Source: Defluviitaleaceae bacterium
GTDB lineage: Bacteria > Bacillota > Clostridia > Lachnospirales > WQUN01
Direction of reading: 5' to 3'
Length of the DNA stretch: 49,930 nucleotides
Assembly: GCA_009781765.1 (NCBI GenBank)
Contig: WQVC01000006.1
Coordinates: forward strand, 1-49,930
Program-made: the position numbers and the translations under genes
Shown here: piece by piece, positions 35,189 through 42,649 of the stretch
How the letters are laid out: every line of letters begins with the position of its first letter
Numbering within the stretch: the stretch's first letter is position 1
The notes under the pieces: generated by a model
Told to the model about the DNA's origin: nothing
Database searches by the model: none
Seen by the model: only the letters and a program-made list of their open reading frames with translations

Positions 35189-36028
35189 ATGGCAATAATA
35201 ATAATCACCCTGCTGATTATGGTATTATTTGCGGGGTGTACAGCCGCGCAGCAAGATTTTTACATCCGAAACGAGTCGGACTTCGTTTTGCGTGACATAC
35301 TTGAAACTCAAAATCCCGCTTTTGAAGGGGATTATTTACATACTAATGATGTGCAATGTGAAGCAGAGTTGCTGTATCAAACGTTTTTGGAATCGGATTA
35401 TTGGTTGCGAGTGCGTTGCTTTCAATGCTGCGGAAATTTGATGCAAATTCCTGATTGCGGCAATTGGAGAGTCACTGATAAAAAGATATTTGATTTTGAT
35501 GGTGTGCCGAATCTTTGGTTCAGAGCTGTGTGGAGCGAAGAGGATTTTATTTCGCCGAGGTGGTCCGGTTCAATAACCGGGTTTGCGACAGTTGAAGCCG
35601 GCGAAGTGGTGCTGTTGTTAAGCGGCTATACCTCCGGCGGAAGCATAGGCGGGGATTTTGTTGCGTTCGGATATTACGCGGAAACATCTGAATATGTAAT
35701 CGTACTTCGTAGTTTTTCGGGCGGCTTTGGGGGCAATTATATCGGCGCAAGTATTTATTCTGTGCGAGCCGGCGGGCTGACAAGATTGCATCAGATTGCG
35801 TACACATATTTTTGGGCATCTCACCATGGCGGAGAAGGAGAACATATATTCGAAGTGAATGGTGAAAGGGTTTGTTATGATGTTTACGCTCAAATTGCAA
35901 ACCGCGTTGAAGCTCGTGACTTTCCGCCTTACCGTCGCAATTTCCAAGGGCGTTCGTTAGAAACGCACGACAAACAGCATGAACAAGATTTGGGGGGCTT
36001 CGCCCCCAAGCCCCCACCCGCTTTTTAA
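35189..36028 (+). CDS. Hypothetical lipoprotein (279 aa) with repeat-derived C-terminus
   Basis: MAIIIITLLIMVLFAGC is a lipoprotein signal with lipobox FAGC. The mature part contains two CC/C.C-type Cys pairs and Gly-rich strands, but I recognise no family. The ATG at 35189 has GGGGCG upstream and starts 20 bp after fliP, so it is transcribed with the flagellar operon without being a known flagellar gene. The last ~40 codons look borrowed: 35903-35929 resembles a hairpin-element arm, and the final LGGFAPKPPPAF is encoded by cassette C. The original stop was probably upstream. Confidence 0.65.
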   Translation: MAIIIITLLIMVLFAGCTAAQQDFYIRNESDFVLRDILETQNPAFEGDYLHTNDVQCEAELLYQTFLESDYWLRVRCFQCCGNLMQIPDCGNWRVTDKKIFDFDGVPNLWFRAVWSEEDFISPRWSGSITGFATVEAGEVVLLLSGYTSGGSIGGDFVAFGYYAETSEYVIVLRSFSGGFGGNYIGASIYSVRAGGLTRLHQIAYTYFWASHHGGEGEHIFEVNGERVCYDVYAQIANRVEARDFPPYRRNFQGRSLETHDKQHEQDLGGFAPKPPPAF

Positions 36029-36116
36029 AAAAAGCGGGGCAAAAATTATCAAAAATCGCGCGAAGCGCGATTTTTAAGAAAGTTTGTGGGGTGCGGGCGA
36101 AGCCCTGTGGTTTTAG
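35989..36116 (+). repeat. Hairpin cassette C
   Basis: TTGGGGG/CCCCCAA around a CTTCG top, CCCGCTTTTT/AAAAAGCGGG, AAAAATCGCGC/GCGCGATTTTT and a right edge GTGGTTTTAG. It is flanked by a perfect 10 bp inverted repeat: CACGACAAAC (35966-35975) and GTTTGTCGTG (36120-36129). Confidence 0.8.
36051..36075. terminator. Bidirectional terminator inside cassette C
   Basis: An 11 bp perfect stem AAAAATCGCGC/GCGCGATTTTT with loop GAA, placed between the convergent lipoprotein (plus) and ispG (minus) genes. Confidence 0.65.
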
Positions 36117-36130
36117 TGTGTTTGTCGTGA

Positions 36131-37231
36131 TTATAAACGCCCTATTTCCTCCATCACGACCTCTTCGATTTCATCCTCGGATATGTTTCGCACGATTTCG
36201 CCTTTTTTGAACAGCACAGCCCCGCCTCGCGCCCCTGCAACGCCGATGTCGGCTTCGCGGGCTTCGCCGGGGCCGTTCACCGCGCAACCCATCACCGCAA
36301 TAATGATGGGTTTTTTTAATGTTTTCGGCTCTCGGAATATATCTTCGGTGTTCGTTTCAGCTTCTTTTTGCCTGATTCGCTCTTCGATTCGTGTTGCAAT
36401 TCCCGCGACGTCAATGTTTGCGCGGGCGCAGGTCGGGCAGGCGATTACCGTTACGCCGAAATGGCGCAAGCCCATCGCGGAAAGAATTTCGCGGGCGGCA
36501 TGAATTTCCGCCACAGGGTCGCCGGAAAGGGACACGCGCAATGTGTCTCCGATGCCGAGCGACAAAAGCGCACCAAGCCCCGCCGCAGAACGAATCGCAC
36601 CGGTATGCTGTGTGCCGGCCTCCGTCAGGCCGATATGCAGGGGATATTCAAGCTCCCGCGCGAGCAATTTATGCGCGGCAAGCATCAGCGGAACGTTGCT
36701 CGCCTTCACGGACACAACGATGTCACGAAACGCAAACTTTTCAAGCATTGCAACGTTTCGCAACGCGCTTTCCGCTAACCCTTCCGCCGTCACGCCGCCA
36801 TATTTCTGCAAAATTTCCTTTTCCAACGAGCCGCCGTTTACGCCCACCCGAATCGGCAAGCCGTTCGCTTTTGCCGCTTCGGCGACCTCGCGAACGCGCC
36901 CCTCGCCGCCGATATTGCCGGGGTTTATGCGCAGCTTGTCTGCACCGTTTTTCACGGATTCCAGTGCCAATTTGTAATCAAAATGAATGTCCGCCACAAG
37001 CGGAATCGAAATTTGCTTCTTTATGTCGCGAATTGCCGCCGCCGCTTCGATGTTCGGCACGGCGACGCGAGCGATTTCGCACCCCGCCGCATGAAGCGCA
37101 TTGATTTGCGCCACGGTTGCCGCAACGTCGCGCGTGTCCGTATTTGTCATCGACTGCACAACAATCGGATGTCCGCCGCCCACGCGCACCCCGCCGATAT
37201 TTACGATTTTTGTTTTTTCGCGAGTTATCAT
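36131..37231 (-). CDS. ispG: 4-hydroxy-3-methylbut-2-enyl diphosphate synthase IspG/GcpE (366 aa)
   Basis: Iron-sulfur enzyme of the MEP isoprenoid pathway that converts MEcPP to HMBPP. TKIVNIGGVRVGGGHPIVVQ starts the TIM barrel. The [4Fe-4S] Cys ligands are C265 and C268 (ACPTCAR) and C316 (GCAVNGPGEA). Length is normal for the short bacterial form. The ATG at 37231 has AAGGAGA 7 bases upstream; the frame extends into cassette D (MGAWGRSP...) but that is repeat-derived. No promoter is visible between the cassette edge and the gene, so transcription must come from or through the repeats. Confidence 0.95.
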   Translation of the reverse strand: MITREKTKIVNIGGVRVGGGHPIVVQSMTNTDTRDVAATVAQINALHAAGCEIARVAVPNIEAAAAIRDIKKQISIPLVADIHFDYKLALESVKNGADKLRINPGNIGGEGRVREVAEAAKANGLPIRVGVNGGSLEKEILQKYGGVTAEGLAESALRNVAMLEKFAFRDIVVSVKASNVPLMLAAHKLLARELEYPLHIGLTEAGTQHTGAIRSAAGLGALLSLGIGDTLRVSLSGDPVAEIHAAREILSAMGLRHFGVTVIACPTCARANIDVAGIATRIEERIRQKEAETNTEDIFREPKTLKKPIIIAVMGCAVNGPGEAREADIGVAGARGGAVLFKKGEIVRNISEDEIEEVVMEEIGRL

Positions 37232-37250
37232 AGTGTCTCCTTTTCTGAAA

Positions 37251-37465
37251 CCGTGTGGGCTTCGCCCCCACGCCCCCACGAACTTTTTGGAAAAAGTTCG
37301 ACAAAAACTTATAAAATCGCGCTAACGCGCGATTTTGGGTTGCGAATGGGGAACACTTGCCACACGACTCAAAGAAACCGCGCGAAGCGCGGTTTCTGAT
37401 AAAGTTTTTGCCCCGCTTTTTTCAAAAAGCGGGTGGGGTGCGGGGTGAAGCCCCGCGGTCTTAAC
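37251..37465. repeat. Hairpin cassette D
   Basis: GTGGG/CCCAC around CTTCG, CGAACTTTTT/AAAAAGTTCG (37279-37300), AAAATCGCGC/GCGCGATTTT (37313-37336), GAAACCGCGC/GCGCGGTTTC (37374-37396), CCCCGCTTTTT/AAAAAGCGGG (37411-37433) and GCGGGG/CCCCGC, ending GGTCTTAAC at 37465. Together with the element at 37474 it fills the entire ispG-reductase spacer. Confidence 0.85.
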
Positions 37466-37473
37466 CATGGCCG

Positions 37474-37612
37474 GACTTCTTGCGCAACTGTAATTTTCGT
37501 TTCAGGGTGCGCGGAAGAACGCCTCGCTTTTTGTCATTTTGCTTCGCAAAACGACTGCCGCTCGGCAATCCGCGAACCCATCACCGAAAATTTTGAAGTT
37601 ATGCAAGAAGTC
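37474..37612. repeat. MITE-like element with GACTTCTTGC ends, copy 1
   Basis: Begins GACTTCTTGCGCAACTGTAA and ends AAGTTATGCAAGAAGTC, giving imperfect terminal inverted repeats of about 16 bp. Length 139 bp. The copy at 42484 aligns along its whole length. It ends 5 bp before the aldo/keto reductase stop codon. Confidence 0.85.
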
Positions 37613-37616
37613 TGTT

Positions 37617-38447
37617 TTAAAAAAAGTTGTGAAAACTTTCGGGGTCGGGGCCGGTGCGATGGTCTTGGTTGAGGGCGTCGATTGCGGATACTTCTTCCGG
37701 GGTGAGGGCAAAGTCGAAAAGGTCGAAGTTTTCGTGGATTCGGGCGGGCGTGACGGATTTCGGAATCGCCACAATGCCGAGGTCGATGTTCCAACGCAAA
37801 ATTATTTGCGCGGTCGTTTTGTTGTATTTTTTCGCAAGCGACACCAAAACGTCGTCGGTTAAAAGCTGCTCTTTGAAGCTGAAATCTTTGCCGCCGCCGA
37901 GGGGACTCCAACTTTGCGGCGCAATTGTTTCCGTGCGACAAAGTTCGATAAGCGGCTTTTGCGTGAGGCGCGGATGCATTTCGAATTGGTTCATTGCGGG
38001 AATGACGCTCCAATGCTTTTTGATTTCGGCAATGTGGCGCGGCAGAAAATTTGACACTCCAATTGCTTTCGCCTTGCCGCTTTTGAAGTGCCGCTCCATC
38101 GTAAGCCACGTTTGTACATATGTTTCCGGCACGGGCCAATGCATCAGATAGAGGTCAACGCAGTCGAGTCCGAGTTTTTCGAGGCTTTCGTCGAGTTCGG
38201 TTTCGGCGCGACCTTCGCGTTGCGCGGTGTTCGACAGCTTTGTTGTGATGAAAAGTTCGTCGCGGGGAATTCCGCACGAGCTGATTGCCTTGCCGACAAT
38301 CTCTTCGTTTGCGTACGCGGCGGCGGTGTCGATGCTTCTGTAGCCGACCTCAAGCGCGACGTCGATGGAGGACGTGTCCTCAATTTTAAATACTCCGAAG
38401 CCCAGCAGCGGCATTTTTGCCCCTGTGTTTAATGTAATTGTTTTCAT
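37617..38447 (-). CDS. Aldo/keto reductase (276 aa)
   Basis: NADPH-dependent TIM-barrel oxidoreductase of the AKR5-like group. The catalytic tetrad is complete: Asp40, Tyr45 (DTAAAYANEE), Lys70 and His103 (LYLMHWPVP). ILRWNIDLGIVAIPKSVTPA is the cofactor-binding region. Length is normal (~275). The physiological substrate cannot be told. The ATG at 38447 has GGAAAGGA upstream. It has its own promoter (38484-38512) so it need not depend on ligA transcription. Confidence 0.92.
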   Translation of the reverse strand: MKTITLNTGAKMPLLGFGVFKIEDTSSIDVALEVGYRSIDTAAAYANEEIVGKAISSCGIPRDELFITTKLSNTAQREGRAETELDESLEKLGLDCVDLYLMHWPVPETYVQTWLTMERHFKSGKAKAIGVSNFLPRHIAEIKKHWSVIPAMNQFEMHPRLTQKPLIELCRTETIAPQSWSPLGGGKDFSFKEQLLTDDVLVSLAKKYNKTTAQIILRWNIDLGIVAIPKSVTPARIHENFDLFDFALTPEEVSAIDALNQDHRTGPDPESFHNFF

Positions 38448-38483
38448 TTTTTCAAATCCTTTCCGAGTGTATGTTCCGGAAAT

Positions 38484-38512
38484 ATTATCCGGTTGCACGT
38501 TCGTAATGTCAA
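38484..38512 (-). promoter_or_regulatory. Sigma-A-like promoter for the aldo/keto reductase
   Basis: On the minus strand, consensus TTGACA (38507-38512), a 17 bp spacer and GATAAT (38484-38489). It lies between the ligA stop and the reductase start. Confidence 0.72.
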
Positions 38513-38513
38513 G

Positions 38514-40610
38514 TCATGCGAACCGCGCCGCAAATTCGTCTTCATCAATAACGGGAACGTCAAGCGCGGCGGCTTTTTTATTTTTCGCCGACGCCGATTT
38601 TGCATCATTATTTATCAAAAACGACGTTTTCGCCGTGACGCTTCCGGTTACGCGCCCGCCCGCGTTTTCGATGAAACCCTGCAATTCTTTGCGATTTTTA
38701 AATCGCGTAACGTCGCCGGTAATAACAAAAGTAAGCCCGGCAAGAGGGCGATTTTCGCCCGCCGCCGCAGTAGGGGAGGGGATGCGCAGAATTTCCGAAA
38801 CGCGGTCGAATTGCCGGCGATTCTCCGGATGCGAAAAGTATTCGTGCAAGCTGCGCGAAATCGCTTCGCCGAAGCCCTTTATTTCCGCCAATTCAGAATC
38901 TTCGCCCGCGCAAACGTCGGCGATTTTTTTTGCGTCATGCCCGAAATGCGCACACAACAACTTTGCGTTCGCAAGCCCAACATGTCGAATGCCGAGCGCG
39001 TAAATGAAATTCGGCAGCCGAACGTCTTTCGCCGCTTCAATGCTGCGGAGCAGCTTCTCGTATGATTTTTCCCCGAAACCCTCCGTTTGCAGAATTTCGT
39101 CCCGATGCCTCTCAAGCTCAAACAGGTCCAAAAAATTCGTAACGAACCCGCGCGATGCAAATTTTTCAAGCGTCTGCTCGCTCAATCCGGCGATATTCAT
39201 TGCGTCGCGACTCACAAAGTGCGCCAGCCCGCCAACAAGCTGCGCGGGGCAACCGGCATTTGTGCAATAAAGAACCTCGGGGCTTGCCGCGCGTTTATCG
39301 GGTTCGCTCCCGGTAATTTCCGTCGCGCCGCCGCAAACGGGGCAAACCTCCGGCGGTTCGTCGGCCGCGCCGCCGCTTAAATTTTCCGCCACTTGCGGAA
39401 TAATCATGTTTGCCTTGTACACGCTGATTCTGTCGCCTTTTTTCAGCCCGAGTCCGCGCAAAATACTGACATTATGCAAGCTCGCGCGACTCACAACCGT
39501 TCCTTCAATTTCGACCGGCTCGAACACCGCAACGGGATTCACAAGCCCCGTTCGCGACGTACTCCATTCGATGTCCGCGAGCGTTGTTTCCGCGATTTCA
39601 TCCGCCCACTTGAACGCCAAGCTGTCGCGCGGAAATTTCGACGTCGCTCCGAGCGACCGGCTGTACGAAACATCATCATACGTAAGAACAAGCCCGTCAG
39701 ACATCAGCTCCGCGCTCGAAATTTTCGATTTAAACCGCGCAACCGCCTCAACGACATTCTCCGCCGTAACCTGTTCATACTCCGCAACCTCAAAGCCCTG
39801 CGCGGCAAGCCACTTCAATTGCTCAGATTTTTTTCCGAGGCTTTCGGGGGAAACTTTTTTTAAAAAAAAAGTTTCCCCCGAACCCCCTTCAAAAAAATTA
39901 TCATCGGAAACCGCGTGAAACGCGGTTTCCTGTGTTTTTGTCGAACTTTTTTCAAAAAGTTCGTGGGGTTCGGGGCGAAGCCCCGAAAACTCATCCTTAA
40001 TCGAAAAAGCAAAAAATTTTACGCGCCTCTGAGCGGTGACTTCGTTGTTGAGTTGGCGAACAGCCCCGCTGCATAAATTGCGCGGATTTTTGTATTCGCC
40101 GGATTTGTTGATTTCATTGAAGTCGGCGATAGAAATGACGGCTTCGCCGCGAATGTCGAATCGCCCCTTGTGCGGAACGGTTAGGGGGATGTTTGTGAAA
40201 ACGCGGGCATTGTGCGTGACGTCTTCGCCGATACTGCCGTTTCCGCGTGTGAGGGCGCGAACGAGTTCGCCGTTGTTGTAGCGCAAAACAATCGTCAAGC
40301 CGTCCAACTTCCACGATAATAAGCCCTCATGCTCTCCGAGGAAAGCGATAAGGGCGGCCGGGTCTTTTGTTTTGTCGAGGGAAAGCATCGGCGTGTCGTG
40401 GGGGGCTTTTTGCAGGCTGCCCACAACTTCGTAGCCGACTTTGCGCGTGGGGCTTCCGGCAAGTTGAATGCCGGTTTCGGCTTCGAGCCGAACAAGCTCG
40501 TCGTATAAATTGTCGTATTCGAGATTCGAAATAATTTCGCGATTTTCATGGTAATATGCGCGGTTTGCGGCGTTGAGTTGCGCCGAAAGTTCTTTTATGC
40601 GACCAATCAT
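38514..40610 (-). CDS. ligA: NAD+-dependent DNA ligase LigA with an in-frame repeat insertion (698 aa)
   Basis: Seals nicks in replication and repair. Domains: Ia (residues 1-60), adenylation with active-site Lys101 in SWKLDGLT (KLDG rather than the common KIDG), KNPRNLCSGAVRQLN, OB fold, a four-Cys zinc finger (CPVCGG ... YCTNAGCPAQ), helix-hairpin-helix repeats and a C-terminal BRCT domain (LAGLTFVITGDVTRFKNR). Residues about 205-259 interrupt the usual link between FFAFSI and KKSEQLKWLAAQGFEV and are encoded by hairpin cassette E (39836-39990). The frame stays open through it. The ATG at 40610 overlaps the upstream gene's stop. The excess length over a typical ~650 aa matches the insertion. 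Confidence 0.95.
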   Translation of the reverse strand: MIGRIKELSAQLNAANRAYYHENREIISNLEYDNLYDELVRLEAETGIQLAGSPTRKVGYEVVGSLQKAPHDTPMLSLDKTKDPAALIAFLGEHEGLLSWKLDGLTIVLRYNNGELVRALTRGNGSIGEDVTHNARVFTNIPLTVPHKGRFDIRGEAVISIADFNEINKSGEYKNPRNLCSGAVRQLNNEVTAQRRVKFFAFSIKDEFSGLRPEPHELFEKSSTKTQETAFHAVSDDNFFEGGSGETFFLKKVSPESLGKKSEQLKWLAAQGFEVAEYEQVTAENVVEAVARFKSKISSAELMSDGLVLTYDDVSYSRSLGATSKFPRDSLAFKWADEIAETTLADIEWSTSRTGLVNPVAVFEPVEIEGTVVSRASLHNVSILRGLGLKKGDRISVYKANMIIPQVAENLSGGAADEPPEVCPVCGGATEITGSEPDKRAASPEVLYCTNAGCPAQLVGGLAHFVSRDAMNIAGLSEQTLEKFASRGFVTNFLDLFELERHRDEILQTEGFGEKSYEKLLRSIEAAKDVRLPNFIYALGIRHVGLANAKLLCAHFGHDAKKIADVCAGEDSELAEIKGFGEAISRSLHEYFSHPENRRQFDRVSEILRIPSPTAAAGENRPLAGLTFVITGDVTRFKNRKELQGFIENAGGRVTGSVTAKTSFLINNDAKSASAKNKKAAALDVPVIDEDEFAARFA
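39836..39990. repeat. Hairpin cassette E, inside ligA
   Basis: CGGGGGAAACTTTTTTT/AAAAAAGTTTCCCCCG (39845-39880), GGAAACCGCG/CGCGGTTTCC (39906-39930), GAACTTTTTT/AAAAAGTTC (39943-39963) and TTCGGGGC/GCCCCGAA (39970-39988). These are the same hairpin types as in the intergenic cassettes A, B, C, D and F. Its length keeps the ligA frame. Confidence 0.9.
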
Positions 40611-41365
40611 CAGTTCCACTCCCAGGAGTCGGCAAAATTGTTCATTACCGTATTGTGGTCTTTGGGGAAATCGTAGGACGTCCACGATTCGTATGCGGAA
40701 ACCAATGCGCCGCAATCGTTGTCGTCCAAAGTTTGCAGGAGCTTTTGCGCAAGTTCGACGACGCCGGCGGGTTTGTTCGGAGCGGAAATAACGGCGTCTT
40801 CCAACTTGCGAACCGACGGAAAAAGAATTTCGTTTTCAATCAGAATCAGGCGATACAGATTAAAAACCATGCCGTCGGCAACGTGGTGGCGAAAAAATCC
40901 CGTCGGTTTGCACGCGCACCAAAAATATCCGTAGTATTGCTTGAACGTGCAATAAAATCGGAGCTGTTTTTTCGCGGCCTCGATTTTGGGATAAACGGGA
41001 ATTTTCGCGGCGAGTTCGGCGAGGTCCGGCTCGTCGCAAAAAAGAACCCGCGCGTTTGAAAACATATTGCGCATGGGTTCCGAGCCGTTTTGAGCTAAAT
41101 GCTCCAAGCATTCGCGGGTGTGATAATGAATGTCAAAGTATCCGCCGGGATAGGTGCATTTTCCGTGAACAACTTCGAGTGTGCCTTCGTTTTGCCGGCG
41201 GCGTTGGTATTCCTCCTGCGAAATAATCGCAACGCCGTCAACGTCGGAATCGTCACGCGCTGTTTCCGTTGCAATCGAACCGATTAAAAATAATGCCCGG
41301 ACTCGTTCGTCCGCACGAAAATGCGCGGTCATGTTTTTTACAGAATCCGCATGATGTTGTCGCAT
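40610..41365 (-). CDS. Nucleotidyltransferase-fold protein (251 aa)
   Basis: LFLIGSIATETARDDSDVDG is the NTase GS...D.D signature, with the two metal-binding Asp residues. The rest is helical and resembles aminoglycoside-adenylyltransferase-like or MNT-type proteins of unknown target. The ATG at 41365 has GGAGGG upstream, and that site lies in a fragment of the GACTTCTTGC element (41371-41406). It overlaps ligA (ATGA-type), so the two are translationally coupled. The substrate cannot be told. Confidence 0.8.
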   Translation of the reverse strand: MRQHHADSVKNMTAHFRADERVRALFLIGSIATETARDDSDVDGVAIISQEEYQRRRQNEGTLEVVHGKCTYPGGYFDIHYHTRECLEHLAQNGSEPMRNMFSNARVLFCDEPDLAELAAKIPVYPKIEAAKKQLRFYCTFKQYYGYFWCACKPTGFFRHHVADGMVFNLYRLILIENEILFPSVRKLEDAVISAPNKPAGVVELAQKLLQTLDDNDCGALVSAYESWTSYDFPKDHNTVMNNFADSWEWN

Positions 41366-41370
41366 GTTAT

Positions 41371-41406
41371 CCCTCCGAAACGAAAATTACAGTTGCGCAA
41401 GAAGTC
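41371..41406 (-). repeat. GACTTCTTGC element, left-end fragment (copy 3)
   Basis: On the minus strand it reads GACTTCTTGCGCAACTGTAA then TTTTCGTTTCGGAGGG, identical to the left end of the copy at 42484. It begins at the LCP stop codon and supplies the GGAGGG ribosome site of the nucleotidyltransferase. Confidence 0.75.
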
Positions 41407-42389
41407 TATTGCTCTGCAATGCGCAGCATTCCCGCTGTGATTTCTATTGTAAACGGATTGACGGTACGGTTTACGAGTTCCAAAATTGCGTCTTTGTCGG
41501 GCAGTTCGTACCAACCGGGCGGGCCGCTTGTGCCGGTTGTAGGCAAGGTGTAGGCCGAAAATTCCGCGCCGACCAAATCATCCAGCCGCGATGCGAACCA
41601 AAGCATCTCGCGATATGTGAGGTCTGTGTTGACGTATTCGCGATAAATGCTGACCAGTTCCGGCACGCGAGTGATTGTCTGCGGCGACAAAAGCTCGTCG
41701 AACAGCGCGAGAATAACCTGCTGCTGATTTTCCATGCGAGCGTAATCGGTAATTGCGCGATGTCCGGGGTTTGCCATGCGAAACCGCGCAAACTGCAAAG
41801 CGCGTTCGCCGTCGAGAACCTGCACTCCCGCCGGAATGTTAATGCGCAAATTATCGGTGGGGTCGTCGTATCGCATGTGAAACGGCACGTTTATTTCCAC
41901 GCCGCCGACGGAATCAACCACCCGCACAAAACTGCGATAATTCACGCTTACATAAAAATCCGGCGCGAAGCCGAAAAGCGTTTGCATGTCGGCGTTCATT
42001 TGCGCAACGCCGCCGTCGTGTCCGCCGCCGTCGCGTCGCCCGAAAGAATATGCCGCAACCGGCTTCCGAAGCCGTCGCGGAGCGTCAACGAGAGTGTCAC
42101 GCGGAACACTTATTGTATACACGCGACCGTTTTCAATGTCAACGCCGGCAACGATAATCGCGTCGGCATTGTTGCCCCGGTCGAGTCCGAAAATAAGAAA
42201 TGTGAAAAATAACGGCTTGCGTTCCGCCACCGTGAGAATTTCCGGTAACGCAGAATCTTCGGCGACGGGGCGCGGTATTTCAACATGCGTCGGAACAACC
42301 GGCGGCGCATCAAAATAACTGCACCCGATTAAAATCAAAGCGGACATGAGTATAAGAGAGTATTGAAAAATAGTTTGAGAATTTTTCAT
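41406..42389 (-). CDS. LytR-CpsA-Psr (LCP) family protein, lipoprotein form (327 aa)
   Basis: LCP enzymes ligate teichoic acid or capsule polymers to peptidoglycan. The LCP domain is clear: FLIFGLDRGNNADAIIVAGV, TISVPRDTLVDAP, and GERALQFARFR, carrying the conserved Arg and Asp residues. Instead of the usual uncleaved N-terminal span, the protein starts with LILMSALILIGCSYF, a lipoprotein signal with lipobox LIGC. The stop TAG is adjacent to the repeat fragment at 41371. Promoter at 42426-42455. Confidence 0.88.
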   Translation of the reverse strand: MKNSQTIFQYSLILMSALILIGCSYFDAPPVVPTHVEIPRPVAEDSALPEILTVAERKPLFFTFLIFGLDRGNNADAIIVAGVDIENGRVYTISVPRDTLVDAPRRLRKPVAAYSFGRRDGGGHDGGVAQMNADMQTLFGFAPDFYVSVNYRSFVRVVDSVGGVEINVPFHMRYDDPTDNLRINIPAGVQVLDGERALQFARFRMANPGHRAITDYARMENQQQVILALFDELLSPQTITRVPELVSIYREYVNTDLTYREMLWFASRLDDLVGAEFSAYTLPTTGTSGPPGWYELPDKDAILELVNRTVNPFTIEITAGMLRIAEQ

Positions 42390-42425
42390 AATTTTTTAAC
42401 GCCTTTCGGTGAGAATCCGATTTGC

Positions 42426-42455
42426 ATTATGACATGCGCGCAAGCACCTTGTAAA
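42426..42455 (-). promoter_or_regulatory. Sigma-A-like promoter for the LCP gene
   Basis: On the minus strand, TTTACA (42450-42455), an 18 bp spacer and CATAAT (42426-42431), 37 bp upstream of the ATG. It may drive the LCP-nucleotidyltransferase-ligA unit. Confidence 0.55.
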
Positions 42456-42483
42456 GATTTAACCAAACCGGTAGGATTTAGTG

Positions 42484-42625
42484 GACTTCTTGCGCAACTG
42501 TAATTTTCGTTTCGGAGGGGCGCGGCAAAACGCCTCGCTTGATGTCGTTTTGCTTCGCAAAACAACCGGTCGCTCGGCAAGCCGCGCCGCCCCTCACCGA
42601 AAAATTTGAAGTTATGCAAGAAGTC
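42484..42625. repeat. MITE-like element with GACTTCTTGC ends, copy 2
   Basis: 142 bp, starting GACTTCTTGCGCAACTGTAA and ending GAAGTTATGCAAGAAGTC. It aligns with the 37474 copy throughout, including GCAAAACG/CGTTTTGC-type internal palindromes. It separates the divergent LCP and AI-2E-type genes and ends 25 bp before the transporter ATG. Confidence 0.87.
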
Positions 42626-42649
42626 GAGTGCATAAAGGAGGAGTTTAAC

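Noticed and set aside
42539-42649. N-terminal extension of the AI-2E-type transporter
   Set aside because: It is encoded by the repeat element and the AAAGGAGGAG site points to 42650.
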